The notes: generated by a model from the sequence alone, not told the origin. 8,117 nucleotides of DNA from GCA-2770975 sp050248915 (GCA_050248915.1 JBFWRL010000207.1:1-8117); one strand, 5' to 3'; shown: positions 1 through 6,413, counted from the stretch's first letter. Program-made: numbers and translations.

Positions 1-2010
1 GCGCACTTGAGATAAGCCATGATCGAGAATATAAATGCCATTGTGTCCGGCACAAATGCCTGAGGGACTTTTGAATTCTCCGGGGCCAGATTGGCTTGAA
101 ATCACGGCTTGAATCATGCCTTGCAAATCAAAGACGTGAATTTTGTGGCCATCAGGATCTGTGACATAGATATGCTGATTAAAGATCGCCAAGCCAAATG
201 CCGAGGCCATCTTACCCAGGGCGTCCCCTTTGCCTCCAAATTCTTGAATGAAGTTGCCTTGGGGATCAAAGCAACGAATATGGGCATCCAAGGCATCCAA
301 GATAAATATGTTGCCCTCTAAATCCGCAGTGACAGCACAGGGCGCTTTCATGCCTTCATGTGTGATTTGTTGAAGGCTTCGGCCCTGTTTATCCAAAATT
401 TGGACACGGCTATTTTGGGTGTCTGCAATCAGCAAATTTTCTGCTTGGGGATTGTGAAAAATCCAGCGGGGAGAGGCAAACTCTCCCACGGAGTTACCGC
501 TTTTGCCCAAAATCTGGATAAATTGAAAATAGGCCTGTTGCTCGGATTCTGGTGTTTTGACAACAGGGACGGCAATCGGTTGTGGCACAGGGGGAAGAGA
601 TTGGCTCATAAATGGTTTTGATTCTAGTTCTGAATCGACTTGGGCCAAAAATTGATCCCCCGTTCGCTCTTGAATGACTTTGACAATTTTTCTGACTTCA
701 TCAACGGCGTTGGATTTGAGAATATAGTCGACCAGTCCTTTTTTCATCAGGTTGATAATGGTCTGGGGGCTGGATGTGGATGTGACGACAATTGTGGGGA
801 TCGTCTGGGCTTTGTCCAAAATTGCGTTGGCATACCCATCTTTAAGCATATAGTCGCAGATCAAAAAATCAAAATCATGTTTATCGAGCAATTGCAAGGC
901 TTCGGCGATATTATCAACCAGCATCCAATCAAAGGGCAGGCCCTCTTGTTTGATAATCTCACCAAAAATCCGCTGGCGAATGGGATCATCTTCGAGATAA
1001 AGCAGTTTGTATTTGCCCAGTTTGATATTGCCGGTGGTAATGGCGGTCATGCGGAAGTGAGAGAGGTAGGTATTGCTTTGGTGGGATATACGAGAGCTGG
1101 CGATATCTTCGGATAATATCACCTCATGTAATTCCCGATTGCTGAGACTGATTTTATAGGCCAATAATTCTTGAATCAGATCTCGGGCTTTGGCAAAGCG
1201 ATTTTGGGGATCTTTTTCCAAGCATTTGAGAATCACCTGTTCCAATTTTTCGGGAATGCGGTTATTGATGCTGCTCGGTTTGGGGGGCTTTTCTCCCATA
1301 ATTTTCATAATGGTTGAGCCCACTGTATCCCCATCAAAAGGCAGTTTGCGGGTGAAAATCTCAAACATCATTACGCCCAAAGAGAACATATCTGCTTTGG
1401 AAGAAACATTCTTTGAATTATAGAGTTGCTCTGGCGAAATATAGGCAATGGTTCCCAATATGGTGCCATCCTGGGTGAGATTGCTGTTTTTGCTTTCAAG
1501 CCCCGCAATCCCAAAGTCCATGATTTTGACGACACTGTCTTGCAATACTTTGACATTGTCGGGTTTGATATCCCGGTGAATGACCCCTTTGCTGTGGGCA
1601 TGATCCAGTGCGCTTGCAACCTGAATCAAAATATCCAAAATTTCTTCAAGCAAAAAGTTATGGCCTTCGTCGAGATAGTCTTTGAGGGTTTTTCCTGGTA
1701 AATATTCCATGGCAATAAAATGCCGTTTGCTGTCTTCGCCAACATCAAAAATGGTGACAATATTGGGGTGATTCAGGGTTGATGTGGTGCGGGCCTCGCG
1801 CTGAAAGCGGCTGATAATATCTTCCCGTTCGCGACCTTGAATGGTGCGGCTGAGTACCAATTCTTTGAGTGCCACTTCGCGCCCCAAGCGAATATCTTCA
1901 GCCAGATAGACCAGTCCCATGCCTCCCCTTCCAATTTCTTTGATCACTTTATATTTGGAGAGGACAATCGTCCCGATTAGGGAAGCGTTCTCATCATGTG
2001 TATGGCTCAT
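1..2010 (-). CDS. Ser/Thr protein kinase fused to a receiver domain and an NHL beta-propeller (3' end outside window)
   Basis: The reading frame runs open from an ATG at 2010 to the left edge: 670 residues with no stop, so the C-terminus is missing. Residues ~19-283 are a Hanks-type kinase with the glycine loop GRGGMG (27-32), Lys49 for ATP, helix-C Glu72, HRDIKPDN (145-152, catalytic Asp147), DFG (165-167) and SPE (192-194), so it should be active. Residues ~334-447 form a receiver: acidic pocket Asp341/Asp342, phospho-acceptor Asp386, Thr410 and Lys432. A proline-rich linker (~470-490) leads to at least three and a half NHL repeats (~497-670). No membrane segment is visible, so the propeller is probably cytoplasmic, unlike kinase-TM-NHL proteins such as mycobacterial PknD. 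The start has only a weak GGA ribosome site at 2020-2022. It lies 31 bases after the coiled-coil receiver gene and is probably co-transcribed. I infer that CheA phosphorylation of the receiver may tune the kinase; its substrates are unknown. Confidence 0.93.
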   Translation of the reverse strand, partial: MSHTHDENASLIGTIVLSKYKVIKEIGRGGMGLVYLAEDIRLGREVALKELVLSRTIQGREREDIISRFQREARTTSTLNHPNIVTIFDVGEDSKRHFIAMEYLPGKTLKDYLDEGHNFLLEEILDILIQVASALDHAHSKGVIHRDIKPDNVKVLQDSVVKIMDFGIAGLESKNSNLTQDGTILGTIAYISPEQLYNSKNVSSKADMFSLGVMMFEIFTRKLPFDGDTVGSTIMKIMGEKPPKPSSINNRIPEKLEQVILKCLEKDPQNRFAKARDLIQELLAYKISLSNRELHEVILSEDIASSRISHQSNTYLSHFRMTAITTGNIKLGKYKLLYLEDDPIRQRIFGEIIKQEGLPFDWMLVDNIAEALQLLDKHDFDFLICDYMLKDGYANAILDKAQTIPTIVVTSTSSPQTIINLMKKGLVDYILKSNAVDEVRKIVKVIQERTGDQFLAQVDSELESKPFMSQSLPPVPQPIAVPVVKTPESEQQAYFQFIQILGKSGNSVGEFASPRWIFHNPQAENLLIADTQNSRVQILDKQGRSLQQITHEGMKAPCAVTADLEGNIFILDALDAHIRCFDPQGNFIQEFGGKGDALGKMASAFGLAIFNQHIYVTDPDGHKIHVFDLQGMIQAVISSQSGPGEFKSPSGICAGHNGIYILDHGLSQVR

Positions 2011-2041
2011 AATCGTATTTCCGTTCCAGAAGACAGCCGCC

Positions 2042-2992
2042 TTAAAGATGGCGACCGACAATCTCTACAAAGGTTTTTTGGTTAAAATTTGTTTTTTCAA
2101 CAAAGTCATCAGCGCCAGCTTCACGGCCTTTTTGCTGAAATTCGGGATCTGCATGGGACGTGACCATCAAGACAGGCACCTCTCGAAAGGGGGATTGTTT
2201 AATCCAGCGGGTGAGTTCAAAACCGTCCATTTTGGGCATTTCAACGTCCGTAATGACCAAATCTGGATGATGCTCTTGGCACAAGGCCTGTCCCTCCAGG
2301 CCATCTTTTGCCATCATAACTTGAAATCCAGCCGATTCAAGCATATTTTTTTGCAAAATTCGGGTGGTGAGCGCATCGTCGACAATTAAAATCAGTTTTT
2401 GGCTGCGTTCGGGTTGGCTTGGTGTGTCTTGTGAGGGCCCAGAAACATGGGCCAAAGCTGCTTCTAAGCGGCTTTCCAATTCACTTATCTGGGCCTTAAG
2501 ACGCTGAATTTCTGTTTCTTTTTCCGTTTCAAGCTTGCGCAATTGGCCCTGCATAAATCCCTTTTGCTGTTGATGGGCATTGAGTTCTTCTTTTAAATGA
2601 CTGATTTCGGCTTGGGCTGCAGTCAAGGCTTCACCCTGTTGCCCTTGCAACTCTGACATGTTTTTTTGTTGGGCCAAAGCTTGTTCCAGTGCGGCTTTTT
2701 CGGCTTCTAAAGCCTGCAATTGGGGGGCCAATTGCGCTTCGCTTTGATTGGAGGCATTTTGCATGTCTGTCAATTGCGTTTGTAACTGCACCAAGTTTTG
2801 CTGAGCGGTTTGATTTTCCTGCTCTTTTTGCTTGAGGCTCTGTTCCAAAGCCTGTTTTTCACTGTGCAGTGTATTTTGGGCTTGGAGCGCTTCTTCTGTC
2901 TGTTGCCGCAGTTCTGTGATTTGGCTTTGGTGTTCTTTCTGAAGGGCCTCTAACTCGGCTTTAAACAGGCCCGAAAGAAGTTTTTTCAGCAT
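2042..2992 (-). CDS. Gln-rich coiled-coil protein with a C-terminal CheA-type receiver domain
   Basis: This 316-residue protein starts with a short cationic amphipathic stretch (MLKKLLSGLFK). Residues ~12-182 are a long, nearly uninterrupted coiled coil rich in Gln, Glu, Leu and Ala. A short Pro/Ser linker (~184-197) follows, then a complete receiver at ~199-316: Asp205/Asp206, phospho-acceptor Asp249 in ITDVEMPKMDG, Thr278 and Lys300. The receiver matches the one at the end of the upstream CheA at about half of its positions by eye, including VDD, TTR, KNGLEG/KDGLEG, LVITDVEMPKM and FNQK, so the two are probably duplicates. The ATG at 2992 is supported by a ribosome site AAGGA (3000-3004) seven bases upstream. 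There is no DNA-binding or enzymatic output domain. I infer a phosphorylation-controlled scaffold or oligomerising regulator, probably a phosphate acceptor or sink for CheA. The name is not established. Confidence 0.93.
   Translation of the reverse strand: MLKKLLSGLFKAELEALQKEHQSQITELRQQTEEALQAQNTLHSEKQALEQSLKQKEQENQTAQQNLVQLQTQLTDMQNASNQSEAQLAPQLQALEAEKAALEQALAQQKNMSELQGQQGEALTAAQAEISHLKEELNAHQQQKGFMQGQLRKLETEKETEIQRLKAQISELESRLEAALAHVSGPSQDTPSQPERSQKLILIVDDALTTRILQKNMLESAGFQVMMAKDGLEGQALCQEHHPDLVITDVEMPKMDGFELTRWIKQSPFREVPVLMVTSHADPEFQQKGREAGADDFVEKTNFNQKTFVEIVGRHL
2045..2398 (-). other. Receiver domain duplicated from, or to, the cheA receiver
   Basis: This segment encodes residues ~199-316 of the coiled-coil protein and corresponds to 6429-6788 of cheA. 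Protein identity is about half by eye. At DNA level, blocks such as 2228-2242 and 6615-6629 (15 bases) and 2253-2263 and 6640-6650 (11 bases) are identical around the phospho-acceptor Asp. This fits an intra-operon domain duplication, although strong functional constraint on the motif contributes. Confidence 0.7.
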
Positions 2993-2999
2993 GGGGCTT

Positions 3000-3004
3000 T
3001 CCTT
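3000..3004 (-). promoter_or_regulatory. Ribosome binding site of the coiled-coil receiver gene
   Basis: On the minus strand this reads AAGGA, seven bases before the ATG at 2992, inside a 27-base gap after the stop of the PATAN protein. It supports that start and independent translation initiation in a polycistronic message. Confidence 0.75.
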
Positions 3005-3019
3005 TCTTGGTGCATAATG

Positions 3020-4912
3020 TCAGATCGCTCCCAGGCTAATATAGGTAATTTTACCTGAGTCGCAAAAAAAAGAAATCTTGTCCCAGACCGAAAAAGTCTG
3101 GTCGGCAAAACGGGGTTTGCCGTAGAGCAGAATGGCTTTGTGGATATCATCCCCAATCCGAATACCTCGGCTGGTTTTGCCATTAAAACTTTCATCAAAG
3201 ACCATTTCTTCAATGATATTGGCCGTGTCGACCTGTAAAGTCAGGCCAATATCCTCGAAAACCAAGGTATTTTCATCTGAGGCAGTGAGGCTCGGCTCTT
3301 TTTTGTAGTAGTGAAACAATTTAAGTGCCTCGTCCCTTGAGGTCTCACCCACAATGATGCCTGCAAATTCGCCCAGGCGTTCACCTATGGTCAATTCATT
3401 GAACTTTTGTTGGCTGGCAATATACTCTTCAATTTTGGATGCGCTGACCTCCAAAGACAGGGATTCGCTGACAAACATTTGTGTGTTTTGCTCCACAGAG
3501 CTTGAGCCATCCAAGATCCCCATGGTGCGCATAATCAGGCGGGTCAAGGGAATATCAATGCTTTGCACTTGGGGGGGGGTATAAAAGATCTCTTTCAAAA
3601 ATCCGCGCTGGATTTTGACAATTTCGACAAAGGCCTCTTCCCCTTTAAATTTACCGTATTCAACGTGAACCACACTGCCTTCTCGCATATAGAGCAGACC
3701 TTTGGTATTCAAGGCCAAATCCAGGACTTGGAAGACTTTATTGGCTTTACCAAAAGAAACCACTTGCAAAAAGTCGAGCAAATTGGTGTTGCGCACTTTG
3801 CCAGAGAAATAACGCTGGGAAAAAAGGTAGCGAATAAAGGCTTCTAATTCCCCCAAAATAATGGGTTTGCTGAATACTTTCACGGCACTGTGTTCGCTCG
3901 CAAATTTGACAATTTGTTCTGAGACCAAACTGGTCATCAAGATCACTTTGGCATTGAGTCCCCGATCATGAATCCATTCCAAAAACTCCAGGCCGGTCAT
4001 ATCTGCCATATACACATCTGCCAAGACCAGATCACAGCGGTTTTCACTGAGCCATTGGATCCCTTCTTTGGCTGATGCCAGACCTTTGACGCCAAAGCCC
4101 TGCATGGCAAAATAATCGACCATCATTTGGCGGGTCAGGTTATCGTCATCCACGATCAGGATCATCGGCAGGTTTTCGGCGGCGGTTGTGCTATCGAGAT
4201 TGAGAGAATCACTGATGCCCTTGTCCCGATCTTGTTCATCAATTACGGTGGCGATGCCCATAATGAGCATATCGAAGGGCATGAAAATGGTTTCTTGCTC
4301 AGGGGGGGACCAGGGTAAAATTTCTTTAAAGGTGCCTTTGGGCATACGCATGATCCGCAAAAGCGCGTCTTCGCCTTCGTGTTCGCCAATTTCAGCGTGA
4401 ACCACTTTGCCTTGATTAAAATAAATAATGCCGTCTTGCTCGCTGAGTGGTTCTGAGATACTTACCAAACGTGGCCGACCAGAGAGAATAAACAATTGGG
4501 CCAAGTCAAACAAAATGATGTCTTTGATTTGAATATCAAAGCCACGTTTGTTGATTTTTAAGCTAATGATCTGAAGTAACGTATTGTAATTATTGGCCTT
4601 GATATAATACAGTGCCTCATTTTTCAATACAAAGGCTTTGACTTCTTCGCGCATAGAAGCAGCCATCATAATCACATGTAATAGGGGTTTGTTTTTTTTG
4701 AGCCAGAGTAAAAAATCCAAGCCACTGATACCCGGTAAATTGACTTCGGCCAAAACCAGATTAAAATTTTGCTGGCGAATTAAATCCACTGCTTCTAAGA
4801 CCGTCTCAACACTGACCACCTCATAACCTTGACTCAAGAGGTGTTGAACCAAGATCATCCGAATCAGCCGAGAATTATCAACGATCAGGATACGGGCTTT
4901 ATTTTCTATCAT
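3020..4912 (-). CDS. Tandem receiver-PATAN response regulator (REC-PATAN-REC-PATAN plus unrecognised C-terminal domain)
   Basis: This 630-residue protein has five parts. REC1 (~7-120) keeps Asp12 and Lys105 but has Glu56 where the phospho-acceptor Asp should be and Ala84 where Thr/Ser is usual, so it probably cannot be phosphorylated. PATAN/DUF4388 domain 1 (~124-225) shows the family pattern GIIYFNQGKVVHAEIG followed by GEDALL. REC2 (~249-362) is complete: Asp255-257, Asp299, Thr327 and Lys349-Pro350. PATAN domain 2 (~365-468) repeats the pattern with GLLYMREGSVVHVEYG and GEEAF. Residues ~500-630 form a domain I do not recognise, ending in a segment with GIRIGDD and LYGKP. PATAN-REC proteins are known in cyanobacterial Pix/Pil systems acting on type IV pili, and I infer a comparable output role. 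There is no DNA-binding domain. The start at 4912 lies 41 bases after the preceding cheW and has only a weak ribosome site. Poly-C runs lie inside the gene. Confidence 0.93.
   Translation of the reverse strand: MIENKARILIVDNSRLIRMILVQHLLSQGYEVVSVETVLEAVDLIRQQNFNLVLAEVNLPGISGLDFLLWLKKNKPLLHVIMMAASMREEVKAFVLKNEALYYIKANNYNTLLQIISLKINKRGFDIQIKDIILFDLAQLFILSGRPRLVSISEPLSEQDGIIYFNQGKVVHAEIGEHEGEDALLRIMRMPKGTFKEILPWSPPEQETIFMPFDMLIMGIATVIDEQDRDKGISDSLNLDSTTAAENLPMILIVDDDNLTRQMMVDYFAMQGFGVKGLASAKEGIQWLSENRCDLVLADVYMADMTGLEFLEWIHDRGLNAKVILMTSLVSEQIVKFASEHSAVKVFSKPIILGELEAFIRYLFSQRYFSGKVRNTNLLDFLQVVSFGKANKVFQVLDLALNTKGLLYMREGSVVHVEYGKFKGEEAFVEIVKIQRGFLKEIFYTPPQVQSIDIPLTRLIMRTMGILDGSSSVEQNTQMFVSESLSLEVSASKIEEYIASQQKFNELTIGERLGEFAGIIVGETSRDEALKLFHYYKKEPSLTASDENTLVFEDIGLTLQVDTANIIEEMVFDESFNGKTSRGIRIGDDIHKAILLYGKPRFADQTFSVWDKISFFCDSGKITYISLGAI
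3571..3579 (-). repeat. C9 homopolymer tract inside the PATAN-2 coding region
   Basis: Nine consecutive C on the minus strand encode Thr-Pro-Pro-Gln (residues 445-448) right after PATAN domain 2's FLKEIF. Gain of one C brings an in-frame TGA five codons after the tract; loss of one C brings a TGA nine codons after. Either slip would remove about 180 C-terminal residues. Tracts of this length can be slippage-prone, but variation cannot be seen in one sequence. Confidence 0.9.
4302..4308 (-). repeat. C7 homopolymer tract at the equivalent place in PATAN-1
   Basis: Seven consecutive C on the minus strand encode Ser-Pro-Pro (residues 202-204) just after PATAN domain 1's FKEILPW, the same structural position as the C9 tract in PATAN-2. 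Gain of one C would create a TGA immediately. This reflects a conserved Pro-Pro at the end of both repeats. Confidence 0.85.
4692..4699 (-). repeat. A8 homopolymer tract in REC1 of the PATAN protein
   Basis: Eight consecutive A on the minus strand encode Lys-Lys-Asn within WLKKNK (residues ~70-75). It is another possible slippage site near the start of the gene. A similar T8 tract (minus strand) lies at 3064-3071, near the 3' end. Confidence 0.8.
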
Positions 4913-4953
4913 GGTATTGTCTGCTCGAATCCTGGGCTTTGGCTGTCTTTATC

Positions 4954-5490
4954 TTAGCGAACGATCAACGTATCGTCACTGAGCAGCGCTTCCCCATCCA
5001 GCACGTGAACCATATCGTGGGTCATCCCAATTAAAAAGCGGTTGATACGGGCATTTTCTGAAACTTCAAAGGCATGGATATCTTCACGGTGTAACTCGTA
5101 AATATCTTCAATGCCCTCAACCAAAACGCCAAAATCCATTCTACCTTGGGTAATCCGAAACATTTGGTAGTCGTCTTGTTCCTGCAATTCGGGATTGCCG
5201 ATAAATGCGGCCAAATCCATGACCGAGAGAATGTCGCCGCGGACGTTGACAATGCCTTTGATAAAATCTGGAACACAGGGCACAAACACAGGTTTGACAG
5301 CCAGATGCAATTCATGTACATATTGTTTTTCGAGGGCATAACGCACATGATTGATCGAAAAAAGTAAAAAATCTGCTTTTTCGCCCTTGTGCTGGGTATT
5401 GTCGGCATTTGCTTTGCGGGCCAGTTCCTCGGTCCGACGCAACACCATTTCTTGCTCTTGGGCCATGAAATTCAATACAATTTCAGGCAT
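4954..5490 (-). CDS. cheW: CheW adaptor protein with N-terminal extension
   Basis: CheW is the cytoplasmic SH3-like adaptor that links chemoreceptors to the P5 domain of CheA. This protein has 178 residues. The CheW domain spans ~38-175 and shows the hallmark NVRGDILSVMDL at 82-93 (the conserved Arg84 region) and a C-terminal VLVEGIEDIYEL segment. About 37 extra residues precede the domain, with a helical, charged stretch containing LRRTEELARKA; similar extensions occur in a CheW subfamily seen in Pil/Frz-like systems. The ATG at 5490 is fixed by a strong AGGAGA ribosome site at 5496-5501. It follows the other cheW by 59 bases and precedes the PATAN gene by 41. The two CheW proteins are clearly diverged, so they may serve different receptors or one may be a modified scaffold. 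Confidence 0.95.
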   Translation of the reverse strand: MPEIVLNFMAQEQEMVLRRTEELARKANADNTQHKGEKADFLLFSINHVRYALEKQYVHELHLAVKPVFVPCVPDFIKGIVNVRGDILSVMDLAAFIGNPELQEQDDYQMFRITQGRMDFGVLVEGIEDIYELHREDIHAFEVSENARINRFLIGMTHDMVHVLDGEALLSDDTLIVR

Positions 5491-5495
5491 TTTTC

Positions 5496-5501
5496 TCTCC
5501 T
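5496..5501 (-). promoter_or_regulatory. Ribosome binding site of the extended cheW
   Basis: The minus strand reads AGGAGA, five bases before the ATG at 5490. It is the strongest Shine-Dalgarno match in the window. It lies in the 59-base gap between the two cheW genes, where I see no convincing promoter or terminator. Confidence 0.8.
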
Positions 5502-5549
5502 GTAACTACATTTAAACTTGAAAAACCATTTTGTTTTTGCATCTCAGCT

Positions 5550-5975
5550 TCAAACACTTTGTAAAGAGGAACGAATATCTTGAATCATGCGTTTAATATT
5601 TAAGACGGGATGTATTTTTCCTTCAATTTGTAATGCCGAATTAAAATAATCATTGTCCATTACCTCATAAGTGGCCAGAGCGTCTGTGGGCATTTCCATC
5701 ACATTGATCACTTCATTCAAAACGATAGCAAAACTTTGATTGGCATAACGCAAAACCAAAATGGCGCTGTCGGCGCCATACGGAGCCGATGGAAGTTGTA
5801 AAAAGCGGTTGCTATCCATGACTGGGATCATGTCTCCACGGTAGTTCAACAAACCATCCAGCCGGCCTGATTCAGAAGGCAAACGCGTAATTTGTACCAT
5901 GCGGATAATTTCAACAATATGTTCAGAGTCCACCACAAAGTGGCTGTCTTGGGTTTTGCAGAGAACAAAAAGCAC
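5550..5975 (-). CDS. cheW: Short CheW adaptor protein (GTG start)
   Basis: This 141-residue protein is almost only a CheW domain. It shows FVVDSEHIVEIIRM at ~13-26, the hallmark LDGLLNYRGDMIPVMD at ~39-54 with Arg46, and a second lobe FAIVLNEVINVMEM at ~82-95. These match the SH3-like fold that bridges receptors and CheA. The protein is shorter than its downstream paralogue, which carries an extra N-terminal helix. The start is GTG at 5973-5975, chosen because AGGAG at 5983-5987 lies seven bases upstream and because the CheW domain begins within the first residues. That ribosome site overlaps the TAG of the preceding receiver gene, which suggests translational coupling. The stop is TGA at 5550-5552. 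Confidence 0.93.
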   Translation of the reverse strand: MLFVLCKTQDSHFVVDSEHIVEIIRMVQITRLPSESGRLDGLLNYRGDMIPVMDSNRFLQLPSAPYGADSAILVLRYANQSFAIVLNEVINVMEMPTDALATYEVMDNDYFNSALQIEGKIHPVLNIKRMIQDIRSSLQSV

Positions 5976-5982
5976 GGCAATA

Positions 5983-5987
5983 CTCCT
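5983..5987 (-). promoter_or_regulatory. Ribosome binding site deciding the GTG start of the short cheW
   Basis: The minus strand reads AGGAG, seven bases before GTG at 5975, and overlaps the TAG stop (5986-5988) of the receiver gene. This identifies the non-ATG start and points to coupled translation of the two genes. Confidence 0.8.
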
Positions 5988-6390
5988 AATAGGTGCGCTT
6001 GGCGGGTTTCAAACGACTGAGGGTTTTGACATTGGTCACCAATTTGATCGCGAGCGTATTATAATCCATATTTTTGGGTTTTTCCATAAAACCAACAGCC
6101 CCCAATTTCATTACTTCATTTTTCTTTTCCTCAGGGGGTTCTGCTGACGTAATAACCAGAATAGGGGTTGGCTGGGTGCTCATAATTTGTTTGATCGCCT
6201 CCGGTGCATTTTGCTTGGGCATGCGATAATCCATTAAAATAATATCTGGTTTGAGATCGTGTGTTTTTTTTACGGCATCCTGACCATCATTGGCCATGCC
6301 AACGACCTCAATAGATGTGTCTTTTGAGAGTAAACCAGCCAATAATTTCTGAATAATTGTCGAATCCTCGGCAATAAGTACTTTTGTCAT
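5986..6390 (-). CDS. Stand-alone CheB-type receiver (methylesterase domain absent)
   Basis: This 134-residue protein is a single receiver: Glu8/Asp9, phospho-acceptor Asp54 in LMDYRMP, Thr81 and Lys104-Pro105. Its sequence resembles the N-terminal half of CheB more than CheY: LIAEDS, IEVVGMANDGQDAV, LKPDIILMD, TPILVITSA, LGAVGFMEKP, followed by a helical tail (~110-134) like the CheB interdomain linker. The protein then stops, so the catalytic methylesterase domain with its Ser-His-Asp site is missing. The usual MDG motif after MP is changed to QNA. The ATG at 6390 lies 23 bases after the cheA stop, with GAAAGG upstream as ribosome site. It probably acts as a CheY-like diffusible output or a phosphate sink of CheA. 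It could also be annotated simply as a CheY-like response regulator. Confidence 0.92.
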   Translation of the reverse strand: MTKVLIAEDSTIIQKLLAGLLSKDTSIEVVGMANDGQDAVKKTHDLKPDIILMDYRMPKQNAPEAIKQIMSTQPTPILVITSAEPPEEKKNEVMKLGAVGFMEKPKNMDYNTLAIKLVTNVKTLSRLKPAKRTY

Positions 6391-6413
6391 TGTTTTAAGC
6401 CTTTCTTTTTTGT

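Noticed and set aside
640..1116. Plus-strand open frame of 158 codons
   Set aside because: It lies wholly opposite the kinase-receiver gene. It shows no family motif, and the minus-strand frame has clear kinase, receiver and NHL motifs across the whole stretch.
1919..2389. Plus-strand open frame of 156 codons
   Set aside because: It spans the antisense of two real minus-strand genes and their junction; the translation has no recognisable domain.
2986..3213. Minus-strand 75-codon frame overlapping the end of the PATAN gene
   Set aside because: It is a shadow frame in the C-terminal part of the PATAN protein and ends at the start of the coiled-coil gene; no domain is seen.
5031..5408. Minus-strand 125-codon frame inside the extended cheW
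   Set aside because: It is an alternative frame of a confident CheW gene, without a good ribosome site or motifs.
5521..5538. AT-rich inverted repeat between the two cheW genes, considered as a terminator
   Set aside because: The stem is only six mostly A-T pairs (AAAAAC with GTTTTT), has no GC-rich stem and no following T-run suited to intrinsic termination on the minus strand.
5491..5549. Possible internal promoter in the longest intergenic gap (59 bases)
   Set aside because: No credible -35/-10 pair with proper spacing is seen on the minus strand; the gap is explained by the ribosome site alone.
5986..6390. Annotation as a full CheB methylesterase
   Set aside because: Only the receiver half and the start of the linker are present; no catalytic domain follows in any frame before cheW.
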